From contig CAMIZK010000004.1 of the NCBI GenBank assembly GCA_946403315.1, positions 1-47,361 on the forward strand: DNA of 47,361 nucleotides, read 5' to 3'. Positions 18,595 through 27,093 of the stretch are shown in pieces. Position 1 is the first letter of the stretch. Each line of letters begins with the position of its first letter. Both the position numbers and the translations under genes were made by a program. The notes beneath the pieces were generated by a model. It had not been told where the DNA came from. It ran no database searches and was given only the letters and a program-made list of their open reading frames with translations. This DNA is from an uncultured Bacteroidales bacterium (GTDB lineage: Bacteria > Bacteroidota > Bacteroidia > Bacteroidales > Paludibacteraceae).

Positions 18595-18917
18595 GTTTGT
18601 TTGCGAATTTGGGCGATAGTGAAACCACGAAGGGTTTTATAGTTTTGTCCTTCAACGGTTACTGCATGGTGCCATTTTTGAAGCCATTCTGCATGCTTAA
18701 CGGGGTCTTTGAGTTCAGCATCAGCGAGTTGACGTGCTTGTGCAAACTCTCCGTTGGAGACTTTTTGGTTCTCAGTTAGGGAGTTCGGATCCCGATGTAT
18801 GGGATAGTGGGACATGACGGTTTCGCCATAACGGTTGGTGAGATAGAACCGACTTCCGTTGGGCGGAGGTGTTCCAGTATACTTTTCGAACTTCTTGTTT
18901 AGCTTGACTCGTGCCAT
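18582..18917 (-). CDS. Small conserved-looking basic protein
   Basis: This 111-residue soluble protein is rich in K, H and Q, with no signal sequence. Its N-terminus reads KFEKYTGTPPPNGSRFYLTN. I cannot assign a family. It overlaps the DUF2851 start by 13 nt, which suggests coupled translation and supports it being a real gene. Confidence 0.7.
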   Translation of the reverse strand: MARVKLNKKFEKYTGTPPPNGSRFYLTNRYGETVMSHYPIHRDPNSLTENQKVSNGEFAQARQLADAELKDPVKHAEWLQKWHHAVTVEGQNYKTLRGFTIAQIRKQTCLK

Positions 18918-19044
18918 GATGGTTGTTGGTTTGATAGGGATTGACCCTTATTTTATCTGCTTTTAACCCCGTTCCGATTCCGTGTCGAGTCCGTGTCGTT
19001 GCCGTGTTTTGGACTATTAACGGGAGTTAACGGGAAATGATATA
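18918..19044. repeat. Intergenic stretch with CCGTGTCG words
   Basis: This 127-nt gap between two minus-strand genes contains imperfect word copies GTTCCGATTCCGTGTCG / AGTCCGTGTCGTTGCCGTG (about 18970-19002). A duplicated TTAACGGGA follows at about 19018-19034. No canonical promoter is seen. Confidence 0.5.
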
Positions 19045-20397
19045 TTACTTATCAAAGTAAACAATCATTCGATTGTAGTAAAACTTGCTAAGGCGCAGAT
19101 GGAAACGGGGTGAACGGTAGGCGATGAAATTGCTATTAGAGGATTCGATGGGAGACAGTTCGTCCCAGAAGGCGTTGACAAAGGCATCTTGCCATTTGGG
19201 CCATTCCTTATTATAAAAATCATAATAGTTTAGATTTCGGCGTTCGATTTGTACATCTTCCACGATGCCGGTAGCATCATTGTAACTATAGGTGCGCCAC
19301 AGATAAGAACTATCCGATAACAGGGTATAGTATTGTTCTTCGTCCATTGAAACACCTCCATAGACCTGCTCGATACTATCGACTTGTGCGATTGTGAGAA
19401 TCGTTTGCTCCAACATGGAACGGATCATCGGGATGGTAGGATCTTCTTGTGTTACAGACAAAGAGCGATCGGGGAAACGGAAATAAATGAGACGGATAGA
19501 ACACCCTTTGATATGTAGGATACCTTGGCGATTATTCGAATCCGTAAAGGTCATTAGAAGGGAATTCGGATGATCCAATTGGTTTAGCAAGGTAGAATAA
19601 TTGTCCTGCAATGAAAGCGCACCCAGGTCATATTCCAACTGAAAATCCTTTCCGTCGAACGCATATATTCCGGTGTTTCCGTTGATATACATCGCCAGCA
19701 TCAACCGGTTATCCACCATAAAGGCGCCGTGAATGATCGTATCAGCTTTACCCCATTCTATCTTAAATGCGTCCGTTGTCCAAAGGACTTCTTGCCCTTC
19801 CGCTCCATTCTCATAATAGAGGTATTCGTCTTTCCATGCATCACCTGTTTGGGGTTGGGTCATCAGACGACCGGAAGTCGGGTTCGTAATGCGTGCGATT
19901 GTGGACTGGCTGACAGTAAGAAAGACCGAATCCTGAATGAATAGCGCACGGAGATATCCCGGTTGGTCAAAGACATATTCACTGTTTTTGCCAGTAAAAC
20001 TCAGATAGTTACCCCATTCGCCTACATCTACATAATTGACATCCCACTCTTTGGTTTGCGCCAAGGGGATAAGTCCTTCTCTTGGTATTTTTGTATCCTT
20101 GGCCGTCTTGCTTAGCTGCCCATCGGTCGTGATACAAAAATGATGATCCTCACCCATTTGGTAGCCATAATGAGAAAGACACGTGTTGGCATTCACCGTC
20201 ACATATATATTTCCCTCTGATTCCGAAGGGGAATAAACTCTAAAATACGGCTGGAGACTTACCTCCATCTGTCCGATGAGAGACACCGTGTCACAGGTCA
20301 TTTGCCAGGAATCATTTTCAGCGGCAGACTCCGTTGCTTGCGTTTTGCAAGCTGTCAGGCAGAGACAGGCAAGGAAGATGGGAATGAGGTGTTTCAT
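19045..20397 (-). CDS. Lipoprotein of unknown function
   Basis: This 450-residue protein starts at the ATG at 20397, giving a lipoprotein signal peptide MKHLIPIFLACLCLTACKTQ with lipobox LTAC. The open frame continues upstream, but only into the promoter. The body contains short beta-rich segments with repeated tyrosine and tryptophan (for example DEYLYYENG, KDFQLEYDLGAL) that could be a propeller-like fold. I do not recognise the family. It is divergently transcribed from the DUF4419 gene. Confidence 0.75.
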   Translation of the reverse strand: MKHLIPIFLACLCLTACKTQATESAAENDSWQMTCDTVSLIGQMEVSLQPYFRVYSPSESEGNIYVTVNANTCLSHYGYQMGEDHHFCITTDGQLSKTAKDTKIPREGLIPLAQTKEWDVNYVDVGEWGNYLSFTGKNSEYVFDQPGYLRALFIQDSVFLTVSQSTIARITNPTSGRLMTQPQTGDAWKDEYLYYENGAEGQEVLWTTDAFKIEWGKADTIIHGAFMVDNRLMLAMYINGNTGIYAFDGKDFQLEYDLGALSLQDNYSTLLNQLDHPNSLLMTFTDSNNRQGILHIKGCSIRLIYFRFPDRSLSVTQEDPTIPMIRSMLEQTILTIAQVDSIEQVYGGVSMDEEQYYTLLSDSSYLWRTYSYNDATGIVEDVQIERRNLNYYDFYNKEWPKWQDAFVNAFWDELSPIESSNSNFIAYRSPRFHLRLSKFYYNRMIVYFDK

Positions 20398-20421
20398 TGG
20401 GATCGTATTTAAAATCGACTG

Positions 20422-20452
20422 CAAAAGTACAACAATTTTTGCAAATATGCAA
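20422..20452 (-). promoter_or_regulatory. Promoter for minus-strand lipoprotein
   Basis: On the minus strand TTTGCATATT is followed at exactly 20 nt by TACTTTTG (20429 down to 20422). The leader to the ATG at 20397 is short, about 18 nt. Confidence 0.75.
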
Positions 20453-20459
20453 ACTTTTC

Positions 20460-20490
20460 TTGCATAATTCAAAAAAAAGCAGTAATTTTG
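20460..20490 (+). promoter_or_regulatory. Promoter for DUF4419 gene
   Basis: TTGCATAA at 20460, 20-nt spacer, TAATTTTG at 20483-20490. It is back to back with the minus-strand promoter, with about 8 nt between the two -33 boxes. Confidence 0.78.
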
Positions 20491-20526
20491 CGCCAAAATT
20501 ACAGGTTAGCACCGAAATTACCGGTT

Positions 20527-21651
20527 ATGAGAAAGGTATTGGTATTAGCGATTGCGGTTTTGTGCATGGCATGGTGCGGTCAGAAGAGTTCTGAGACGCA
20601 GGAGAAAACGGCCATGCGAGTGATTCATCTGACGGATCTGCCGGCGGTAGATGCCGGGCTGGATAAATCGACTCCGGAAAGGCATTTTGCCTATCTGCGC
20701 GACCGACTGATCGTGCATTCGGACTTGGCAGACAGTATCGCTTACTGTTCGAACCCGTTCCTGATGAGTGCCCGTACCGCCTATGCGCAGCACCGTCCGT
20801 TGGTGATCAACCCTGATGTGGTTTGGATGGTGATCGAGAGCGGATTTGCCCACCACGTAGATGCGAACGCGGAAGAGTTACGCAGTAAGTTCGTGCCTTT
20901 CAAGGGCAAGGAGACGCTTGAGCTGACCTGCATGACGAGTCTGTTAGGTCAACCGGCAGACGTATGGGCACCGTTCTTCCCGAAATTCACCGAACAGATG
21001 AAACAATGGATGGATAGTACGTTGTTAGAGACGCTACAAGCGGATTTCTCGACGACGACACCGGTGACTCACATCGCATCGAACATCCTTATCATGAGTG
21101 CGATGCAGCATTATTTCGAGTACTCTATCATCTGTATCTGCGGCATTCCGGACATCTACTTAGAGGGCACGGCAGCCGACTGGAGACGGTTGATCGAAAA
21201 GACCGAAAAGTTGCGGGAATACGATCTGGACTGGTGGATCGACGAATTAGTGCCGGTACTGGAAAAGATCGCCCTTGCCGCCGAAGGAGAGGACGATATC
21301 GCTTTCTGGCAATCCATCATCAATAAGAAAGATCTGCCGGTAGAAGGACCGGAGATGTGCGGATGGACACCGCCGCATGAAGAGATCAACGGCTGGATCG
21401 TGAAGTTCTACCCGTATACCAACAATAACAACCGCAGAAGACTCGATTTTATCTACGATACCGACATCCGCGATTTGGCGCCGGAAACGGGTACCGCACC
21501 GCTGAAGTACACGGATTGGGACGGCACGGTGTATGACCTGGATATCCTTGCGGGCCTGGTAGGCTTTGAGGAAGACAGTACACGTGCCTTGCGGCCGGTA
21601 GTAGGATGGTGGATTGTGGAGAGAGATGAGGATGTGGAGATTAGGGATTAG
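20527..21651 (+). CDS. DUF4419 domain protein, exported
   Basis: This 374-residue protein starts at the ATG at 20527, which follows the promoter; an earlier in-frame ATG at 20488 lies within the promoter. It has an N-terminal signal sequence. The core LVINPDVVWMVIESGFAHHVDANAEELRS, read in two parts around residues 90-115, and the later GWIVKFYPY segment match DUF4419, a family of unknown function found in Bacteroidetes and fungi. The last residues and stop codon are formed by a word repeat. Confidence 0.85.
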   Translation: MRKVLVLAIAVLCMAWCGQKSSETQEKTAMRVIHLTDLPAVDAGLDKSTPERHFAYLRDRLIVHSDLADSIAYCSNPFLMSARTAYAQHRPLVINPDVVWMVIESGFAHHVDANAEELRSKFVPFKGKETLELTCMTSLLGQPADVWAPFFPKFTEQMKQWMDSTLLETLQADFSTTTPVTHIASNILIMSAMQHYFEYSIICICGIPDIYLEGTAADWRRLIEKTEKLREYDLDWWIDELVPVLEKIALAAEGEDDIAFWQSIINKKDLPVEGPEMCGWTPPHEEINGWIVKFYPYTNNNNRRRLDFIYDTDIRDLAPETGTAPLKYTDWDGTVYDLDILAGLVGFEEDSTRALRPVVGWWIVERDEDVEIRD

Positions 21652-21660
21652 AGATGTGGA
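21611..21660 (+). repeat. Word-like repeat at DUF4419/EamA junction
   Basis: Imperfect words GTGGAGAGAGATGAGG, ATGTGGAGATTAGGG and ATTAGAGATGTGG form the end of one gene, the 2-nt spacer and the start codon region of the next. Confidence 0.65.
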
Positions 21661-22586
21661 CGCTGTTGGCATTTATATCGGCACTGTGCTTGGGGTTTTA
21701 TGATGTAAGCAAGAAGATTGCCCTGAAGGAGAACGCCGTGATCGATGTGCTCACGATGAGTGTGTGCGTGTCGGCGGTGCTGTTGGCGATTCCGTTGGTG
21801 CTCTCAAGTGTCATTCCGGAGACGATGACCGGTACGCATTTCTACGTGCCGAAAATGGATCTGCAGGCACACGGGTTGACACTGCTGAAGTCGGTGATCG
21901 TACTGAGCAGCTGGGTGTTCGGATATATATCGCTGAAGCACCTGCCGATCTCCGTGGTCAGTCCGGCACAAGCCACGAGACCGATGTGGACGTTATTAGG
22001 CGCGTTGGTGCTGTTTAACGAGCAGCTGAATACATGGCAGTGGATAGGCATTCTGCTGGCCATTTGCACGATCTTAGCTTTCAGCTTTCGATCTGCAGGA
22101 GTCAGGAGTCAGGAGTCAGGAATCCGAATTAATCAGAAATACTATATCGCTTTGGCGTTGGCGATATTGTTAGGGGCATGTTCGGGATTGTATGACAAGT
22201 ACCTGATGCGGCAGTACGACCATAACGCCGTGCAGGTGTATTACACGATCTATCAGGCGGGGATGATGCTCATCGTATGGTTAGCTTTCAGAAGTCAGCA
22301 TTCTTATCCCAAGGGAACGATTATCTCAGCCGTCAGAAGGCCTATTGTGAAGAAGGGCGTGATATGTCTGATCAGTGTATTTTTGATTATCTCCGATAAT
22401 GTATATATGTTAGCACTGCGGGATCCGGATTCGTTGATTGCCGTGGTGAGTACGATACGAAGGGGAGGTGCCGTGATCGGATTTGCATATGGATTGATTT
22501 GGCTCAAAGAGAAAGATCCAGTACATAAGATACTTTGTATGATAGGTATTGGTGCCGGACTAATCTGTTTAGCGCTTGGTAGTTAA
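21654..22586 (+). CDS. EamA/DMT-superfamily permease
   Basis: This 310-residue protein has ten predicted membrane helices in two EamA halves (first about residues 3-145, second about 160-308), as in drug/metabolite transporters. The substrate is unknown. Two word-repeat insertions lie in cytosolic or loop positions: residues about 148-158 (7-bp unit AGGAGTC, linking the two halves) and about 213-227 (cassette copy B). Both keep the frame open. Confidence 0.88.
   Translation: MWTLLAFISALCLGFYDVSKKIALKENAVIDVLTMSVCVSAVLLAIPLVLSSVIPETMTGTHFYVPKMDLQAHGLTLLKSVIVLSSWVFGYISLKHLPISVVSPAQATRPMWTLLGALVLFNEQLNTWQWIGILLAICTILAFSFRSAGVRSQESGIRINQKYYIALALAILLGACSGLYDKYLMRQYDHNAVQVYYTIYQAGMMLIVWLAFRSQHSYPKGTIISAVRRPIVKKGVICLISVFLIISDNVYMLALRDPDSLIAVVSTIRRGGAVIGFAYGLIWLKEKDPVHKILCMIGIGAGLICLALGS
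22097..22121 (+). repeat. 7-bp tandem repeat inside EamA gene
   Basis: Three full and one partial copies of AGGAGTC lie at the linker between the two EamA halves. The 7-bp period is not a multiple of three, so successive copies are read in all three frames without a stop. Confidence 0.8.
22290..22340 (+). repeat. 34-nt dispersed cassette, copy B, with flanking words
   Basis: Bases 22296-22329 are 33/34 identical to 15487-15520. Here the codon phase starts at the first base and gives Q-H-S-Y-P-K-G-T-I-I-S, a different frame from copy A. GTCAG words flank both sides. Confidence 0.85.
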
Positions 22587-22620
22587 TAATATAGAATCAA
22601 AAAAACAAAAAATATTCATT

Positions 22621-25107
22621 ATGAAAAAGGTGTTCTTTTGTTTGGTGATGATGGTGGTATCAGCGGGGATGATGAAGGCGGAGACGATCAAGGGTAATGT
22701 GATTGACACGAATGGGGAAGCGATGCCTTTCGTGACGATCTCGGTGCTGGCACAGGACTCGACGCTGATTACCGGCGCCATTACCGATGAAGACGGAAAC
22801 TACGCCGTGGATGTACAAAGTGACAAAGTACAAGGTACAAAGGGTTACATCATTCAGGCGTCGTATATCGGGTATCAGACGGCGTATGGAGGACCGGATT
22901 TTGTGATGAAAGGGGAGACGGAACGGTTAGCGGAAGTGGAAGTGAAAGCCAAGAAACCGCTGATCGAACGGCAGATGGATAAGTTGGTAGTGAACGTGAG
23001 TGCGAGTCCATTATCAGCCGGCAGTAACGGTAACGATATCTTACGTCGTGCGCCGGGTGTACGGATTGACAAGGACGGTAACATCACGGTGAACGGAAAG
23101 AGTGTAGAGGTGTACGTGGACGGCAAACCGTCGTACTTGAGTGGTCAGCAGTTGAAGGCGATGTTAGACGGTACGGACGGTAACACGATCGAGAAGATAG
23201 AGATCATCTCCAACCCGAGTGCCAAATACGATGCATCGGGTTCGGGCGGAATCATCAACATCAAGACGAAGCGGAACATGATGCAGGGTCTGAACGGTAT
23301 GTTGAGTGCCGGTTACGGCGGAATGTATTTCGGTGATATCAAGCGATGGTTGAACATGGACATGGTATCGCTGAACCTGAACTACCGCGGTGAGAAGACT
23401 TATACCTTCGGTCAGCTGACGCAGGTGTATGCGGAGAACGATGTGGATTTTACCACGTACCGCAAGACGCCGACGACGGAGGGTTTGTCGAAATCGGGTT
23501 ACGACATCGGTTTTCAGTACTACATGGTGAAGGTAGGTAACGACTGGTATATCGACAAGAAGAACACCTTTGGATTTATCCTGCAGGTTCCGTACATGAA
23601 GATGAATCAGAACAGTTCTCCAACGCGTAATGAGGCCTGGACGTACGATGTAGCGACGGGTGACACGGCACGGAGTATCACCCAGACGAAGACGCAGTAT
23701 AAGGCACCGCAGCACACGGCGAACCTGAACTACACCCATATCTTTGACGAGGAGCTGGATCGGGAGTTGACGGTGAACATCGATTATAACCGGTACAACA
23801 ACCTGTCGATGAACATGCAGAAGACGAACTACATGGGGGAGAAATTGCAGCAGTTGGATATCAACAGCAAACAGGTAGCGGATATCTACAGTGCGAAACT
23901 GGATTTCCAGACGAAGTTCTGGGGAACGGGTTTGTTAGAATGCGGTGTGAAGTATGCACTTTCCTCGACGGACAACCAGATGACGACGGACTCGACGGTG
24001 AATGAGAGTTTGATCAGCAGCACGCCGTCGAACTTCCTGTACCAGGAACATGTGGCAGCGGCGTATATCTCGGCCGGCAAGCAGTTCGGTGAACACTGGA
24101 GTGTGAAATTGGGTCTGCGCGGTGAATACACGTTCAGTCACGGCGATTGGAAGAGTGCGGACAGCGTGACGAACCGCAGTTATTTCGATCCATTCCCGAC
24201 GGCGTTTATCGGTTACACGAGTAGTCCGTTAGGTAAGATTGGTCAGCCGATCGCGGTGAGTGCCAGTTACACGAGACGTATCAAACGACCGAACTACTGG
24301 ATGCTGAATCCGTTCCGGCAGTACACCGATGCGTACAGTTACAGCGAAGGTAACACGGAGTTGAAACCGGAGTATAACAACGACGTGGAGATTAATTTCA
24401 GTTGGACGCAGTACCTGAACATGACGTTTAACTTCGGTCACACGCAGGATATGTTCTCCCAACCGGCGACTATTCTGCCGGACGGAATGGGGTACGTGAA
24501 ATGGAAGAACTTCGGTACCTGCACGACGCACGGTATCAACGTGTCGCTGACGGAGTTGCCGATCGTTCCTAAATACGCGTCGATGCCGGACGGAACGCGT
24601 ATGATGCAGGGAGCCTGGTTGGCATTGACAGTGAACGGCGGATGGATGCATTTTATTAACAAGTCGTATGAGAAAGATGCAGCCGGTAAACCGGTGTATG
24701 AGAACCGGAACCATTACGGCCATGTAGGCGGCACGTTGTCAGCATACTTACCGAAGGACTGGACGATGACGTTGGATGCCAACTGGTCAAGTCCGATGAC
24801 GACGGGTTATGACCGGGACGGCGGTATGTATTTCATGAATTTCGGTGTACGGAAGATGATCATGAGTAAGGGTCTGATCCTGAATCTGAACGTACAGGAT
24901 CTGGCACGATCACTGAGTTTCGAGACCCATAACGAGGGCATGCAAGAGGGGTATGCAAGTTGGTACAAGAACACTGTACGGAGCCAGAAAGTGATGCTGA
25001 GCGTGACGTGGATGTTCGGTCAATATCAGCAACACCAGCAACGTAAAGTGGGTGATATGGATGAGTTAGACCGCTTAGGAGGAGGCGGAGGTGTGAAGAC
25101 GAATTAG
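22621..25107 (+). CDS. TonB-dependent receptor-like outer-membrane beta-barrel protein
   Basis: This 828-residue protein has a signal peptide (MKKVFFCLVMMVVSAGMMKA), an N-terminal carboxypeptidase-regulatory-like domain (about residues 20-105), a plug domain (about 120-215, with ILRRAPGVRIDKDGNITVNG and SGSGGIINIKT), and a long barrel of aromatic-rich strands. It resembles the OMP_b-brl_3 group and has no SusD partner. Its ligand is unknown. A 30-nt micro-repeat (22813-22842) encodes VQSDKVQGTK within the N-terminal domain. An upstream in-frame ATG at 22576 is rejected because it precedes the signal peptide. Confidence 0.9.
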   Translation: MKKVFFCLVMMVVSAGMMKAETIKGNVIDTNGEAMPFVTISVLAQDSTLITGAITDEDGNYAVDVQSDKVQGTKGYIIQASYIGYQTAYGGPDFVMKGETERLAEVEVKAKKPLIERQMDKLVVNVSASPLSAGSNGNDILRRAPGVRIDKDGNITVNGKSVEVYVDGKPSYLSGQQLKAMLDGTDGNTIEKIEIISNPSAKYDASGSGGIINIKTKRNMMQGLNGMLSAGYGGMYFGDIKRWLNMDMVSLNLNYRGEKTYTFGQLTQVYAENDVDFTTYRKTPTTEGLSKSGYDIGFQYYMVKVGNDWYIDKKNTFGFILQVPYMKMNQNSSPTRNEAWTYDVATGDTARSITQTKTQYKAPQHTANLNYTHIFDEELDRELTVNIDYNRYNNLSMNMQKTNYMGEKLQQLDINSKQVADIYSAKLDFQTKFWGTGLLECGVKYALSSTDNQMTTDSTVNESLISSTPSNFLYQEHVAAAYISAGKQFGEHWSVKLGLRGEYTFSHGDWKSADSVTNRSYFDPFPTAFIGYTSSPLGKIGQPIAVSASYTRRIKRPNYWMLNPFRQYTDAYSYSEGNTELKPEYNNDVEINFSWTQYLNMTFNFGHTQDMFSQPATILPDGMGYVKWKNFGTCTTHGINVSLTELPIVPKYASMPDGTRMMQGAWLALTVNGGWMHFINKSYEKDAAGKPVYENRNHYGHVGGTLSAYLPKDWTMTLDANWSSPMTTGYDRDGGMYFMNFGVRKMIMSKGLILNLNVQDLARSLSFETHNEGMQEGYASWYKNTVRSQKVMLSVTWMFGQYQQHQQRKVGDMDELDRLGGGGGVKTN
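22813..22842 (+). repeat. 30-nt cassette, copy in TonB-receptor gene
   Basis: It matches the reverse complement of 34179-34208 in ksgA at 29 of 30 positions and is read in the same frame (VQSDKVQGTK here, VQSDNVQGTK in KsgA). It is built from GTACAAAG and GTACAAGG words. Confidence 0.85.
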
Positions 25108-25160
25108 CTGTTGGCTATTGGCTGTTGGCTATTAGCTAAAAGCTAACGGCTAATGGCTAA
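25108..25160. repeat. GCTATTG word repeat between convergent genes
   Basis: Imperfect copies of TTGGCTATTGGCTG fill the gap and then invert (TTAGCT at 25132-25137, AAA, AGCTAA at 25141-25146). The inverted part could act as a hairpin at the end of both convergent genes. The esterase stop codon and last codons lie inside it. Confidence 0.7.
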
Positions 25161-25925
25161 AGTGGACAAGAATTGTCTTAAGCACTGTTGCCACATAGTC
25201 CAGTTATGCTTCCCATGCAGTTCGATGAACGTGTGTGGGAAGTTGTTTTTTAGCATGCGTTTATGAAACCTCTTTCCATTCGGTTTTAAAAAATCCTGCT
25301 TGCCTATATAGATGGAGTAATGGAGGTTGGAGTCTTTAGGCAGTTGGGCTTTGTAGAGAACAGGCGAGAAAAGACCCACTTCATGGATACGATCAGGCCG
25401 GTAGTTAGCGATGTTCGCCGCGATGCGTGCACCGTCACTCAGACCGGCGACGGCACAGGTGGTAGGGTGGTAGAGGGAGTCGATGCTATCGATGAGGAGA
25501 CTGACCGATTTCTCGATCTGATGCTCATGACTCATGAAGGGATAGCGGATGACGGACTTCCACAGTTTCTTATGACACGGTCGCTCTTTGATGACCCACC
25601 GGTTACAATCGGGCATAACGAGGATCATGGGTTCGCATAGACCAGCCGCTGTCATTTCCTCCATTATCTCTGCGGCGTGACCCAGTTCCGTCCATGATCC
25701 TTCGTACCCGTTGATGCCGTGAATCAAATACAAGCATTTGATATTGGAAATTGGAGATTGGAGATGGGAGATTTGAGACGGCACATAGATATCGACCCGG
25801 CGAGAGATGTTCTCGTCGGGACAATACCAGGATGTATGGATGATTTCAGGCGGTGTGCTTGTAGGTTCGGATGCGCTTACTATCAGTGGAAGCAGCGACA
25901 GGAGTAGGAAGAGGAACTGTCTCAT
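25143..25925 (-). CDS. Secreted esterase, esterase-D/alpha-beta hydrolase family
   Basis: This 260-residue protein starts at the ATG at 25925, giving signal peptide MRQFLFLLLSLLPLIVSASE. LYLIHGINGYEGSW supplies the oxyanion region and GLSDGARIA the nucleophile serine elbow. It is paralogous to the esterase at 30905-31990. Compared with that copy, a loop before LYLIHG is replaced by a word-repeat peptide (25741-25776). Its first 80 nt overlap the upstream glycosyltransferase in another frame. Substrates of such enzymes are often acetyl or feruloyl esters on glycans; none is demonstrated here. Confidence 0.85.
   Translation of the reverse strand: MRQFLFLLLSLLPLIVSASEPTSTPPEIIHTSWYCPDENISRRVDIYVPSQISHLQSPISNIKCLYLIHGINGYEGSWTELGHAAEIMEEMTAAGLCEPMILVMPDCNRWVIKERPCHKKLWKSVIRYPFMSHEHQIEKSVSLLIDSIDSLYHPTTCAVAGLSDGARIAANIANYRPDRIHEVGLFSPVLYKAQLPKDSNLHYSIYIGKQDFLKPNGKRFHKRMLKNNFPHTFIELHGKHNWTMWQQCLRQFLSTLAISR
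25741..25776 (-). repeat. Word-like repeat inside esterase gene
   Basis: On the plus strand it reads GGAAATTGGAGATTGGAGAT followed by further variants, the same word family as the tsaE tail but opposite to gene direction. It encodes a short S/Q/I-rich loop that is absent from the paralogue. Confidence 0.7.
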
Positions 25926-27093
25926 GTTTGTTTTCTTGAATCGCATTTTCGAACATCTCAATGAGGGATTGTGCACAGTTAGCTATCTCATACTGCTTCA
26001 TCGACTCCATATACTTGAATCCCATCGCCCAGCGGTGCAGCGGATGATCAAACCAGTAGTCGATCTTAGCGGCCAGCGCTTTGGCGTCACCTGCAGGAAA
26101 CGTGCTGCGTTCATCGAGTGCATAGGTAGCGGTACCGGAATAGCGTGCGGTAGCAATAACCGGTACGACCGCTTGTTGCAAGGCCTCGGTGATACTCATT
26201 CCTTCCACTTCGACGAAGGCACAGTGGACAGCCAGATCGGCTTGGGAAGCCAGCCGACGCAGTTCGTCACGGTTATAGAATCCGACGGTAGGCATGTAGG
26301 AAACGACACCGTCATCGAAGAGTTGATACGCCATCTGGGTGTACTCGTCCAGTTTAGGACCACGCCCGGCGATGTGCAGACGGATACGCTTGGCATATTT
26401 GGACAAACGAATCGCCTTGAAGAGGGTAGGCTGGTCCTTCTCGATCGCCGTACGACCGATATAGATCAGGTCCAACGGACGGTTGGGATCAAGGTAATCG
26501 GCAGGCGGGTTGATAGGACGGATACATTCGTCGGGAATGACCCCATTGGAAAGCGTGATACATTTGGCTTTCACATGATGCCGCTCCAAGCGTTCCCGTA
26601 CATTATCGGTAGGACACTGGAGGTAAGCGTATTTATCATAGAACATACGGCACCAATAGCGATAGAGGATCTGGCAAGTGAGATATCCGCCTTTATGACC
26701 GAGACAGTTAAAGACGATATTCTCCGGATGCACGTGATAGGTGCCTGTGATGGGTTTGCCGAGTTTACGCGCCCAGTTCATCGCCGCATGATGCAGGAAG
26801 AAGGTCTCCTCCAGATGGACGACGTCAGCCCAGCGCACCGCTTCTTCTACCATCGGTCCATGCCAGTCGGCATACGCGTAACCGAAAGAGTCCAACATCG
26901 GTTGCATCAACGGAAAATGGAATTTCTCCATCGGATATTCGGGTTGGGGTCCATCGGGATTCTCGAAGTTTTTTCCCGATAAGACACGTACTTCCTGACC
27001 GGCAGCACGAAGTGCTTCGACGGTGCGTCTGGCCGATTCATCCAGTCCGTTTCCTTGACTGAAATAGCTATTCACTACAAATAGAATTCTCAT
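25846..27093 (-). CDS. GT4-like glycosyltransferase
   Basis: This 415-residue GT-B enzyme has an N-terminal MRILFVVNSYFSQGNGLDESARR, a middle SNGVIPDECI and IYIGRTAIEKDQPTLFKAI, and a donor-site E-x7-E-like segment VEVEGMSITEALQQAVVPVIA. It resembles glycosyltransferases that build lipid-linked or diacylglycerol glycans. It starts at the ATG at 27093; an upstream in-frame ATG at 27117 is less family-like. It is paralogous to the gene at 28443-29720 and overlaps the esterase by 80 nt. Confidence 0.87.
   Translation of the reverse strand: MRILFVVNSYFSQGNGLDESARRTVEALRAAGQEVRVLSGKNFENPDGPQPEYPMEKFHFPLMQPMLDSFGYAYADWHGPMVEEAVRWADVVHLEETFFLHHAAMNWARKLGKPITGTYHVHPENIVFNCLGHKGGYLTCQILYRYWCRMFYDKYAYLQCPTDNVRERLERHHVKAKCITLSNGVIPDECIRPINPPADYLDPNRPLDLIYIGRTAIEKDQPTLFKAIRLSKYAKRIRLHIAGRGPKLDEYTQMAYQLFDDGVVSYMPTVGFYNRDELRRLASQADLAVHCAFVEVEGMSITEALQQAVVPVIATARYSGTATYALDERSTFPAGDAKALAAKIDYWFDHPLHRWAMGFKYMESMKQYEIANCAQSLIEMFENAIQENKHETVPLPTPVAASTDSKRIRTYKHTA

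Noticed and set aside
25108..25160. GCTATTG repeats as a CRISPR array.
   Set aside because: The units are 7-8 nt with no spacers; no cas genes are present.
25807..26982. 391-residue open frame on the plus strand, opposite the glycosyltransferase.
   Set aside because: It lies almost wholly antisense to a well-supported glycosyltransferase, has no recognisable domain, and such long antisense frames also occur opposite fba and the CoA transferase.
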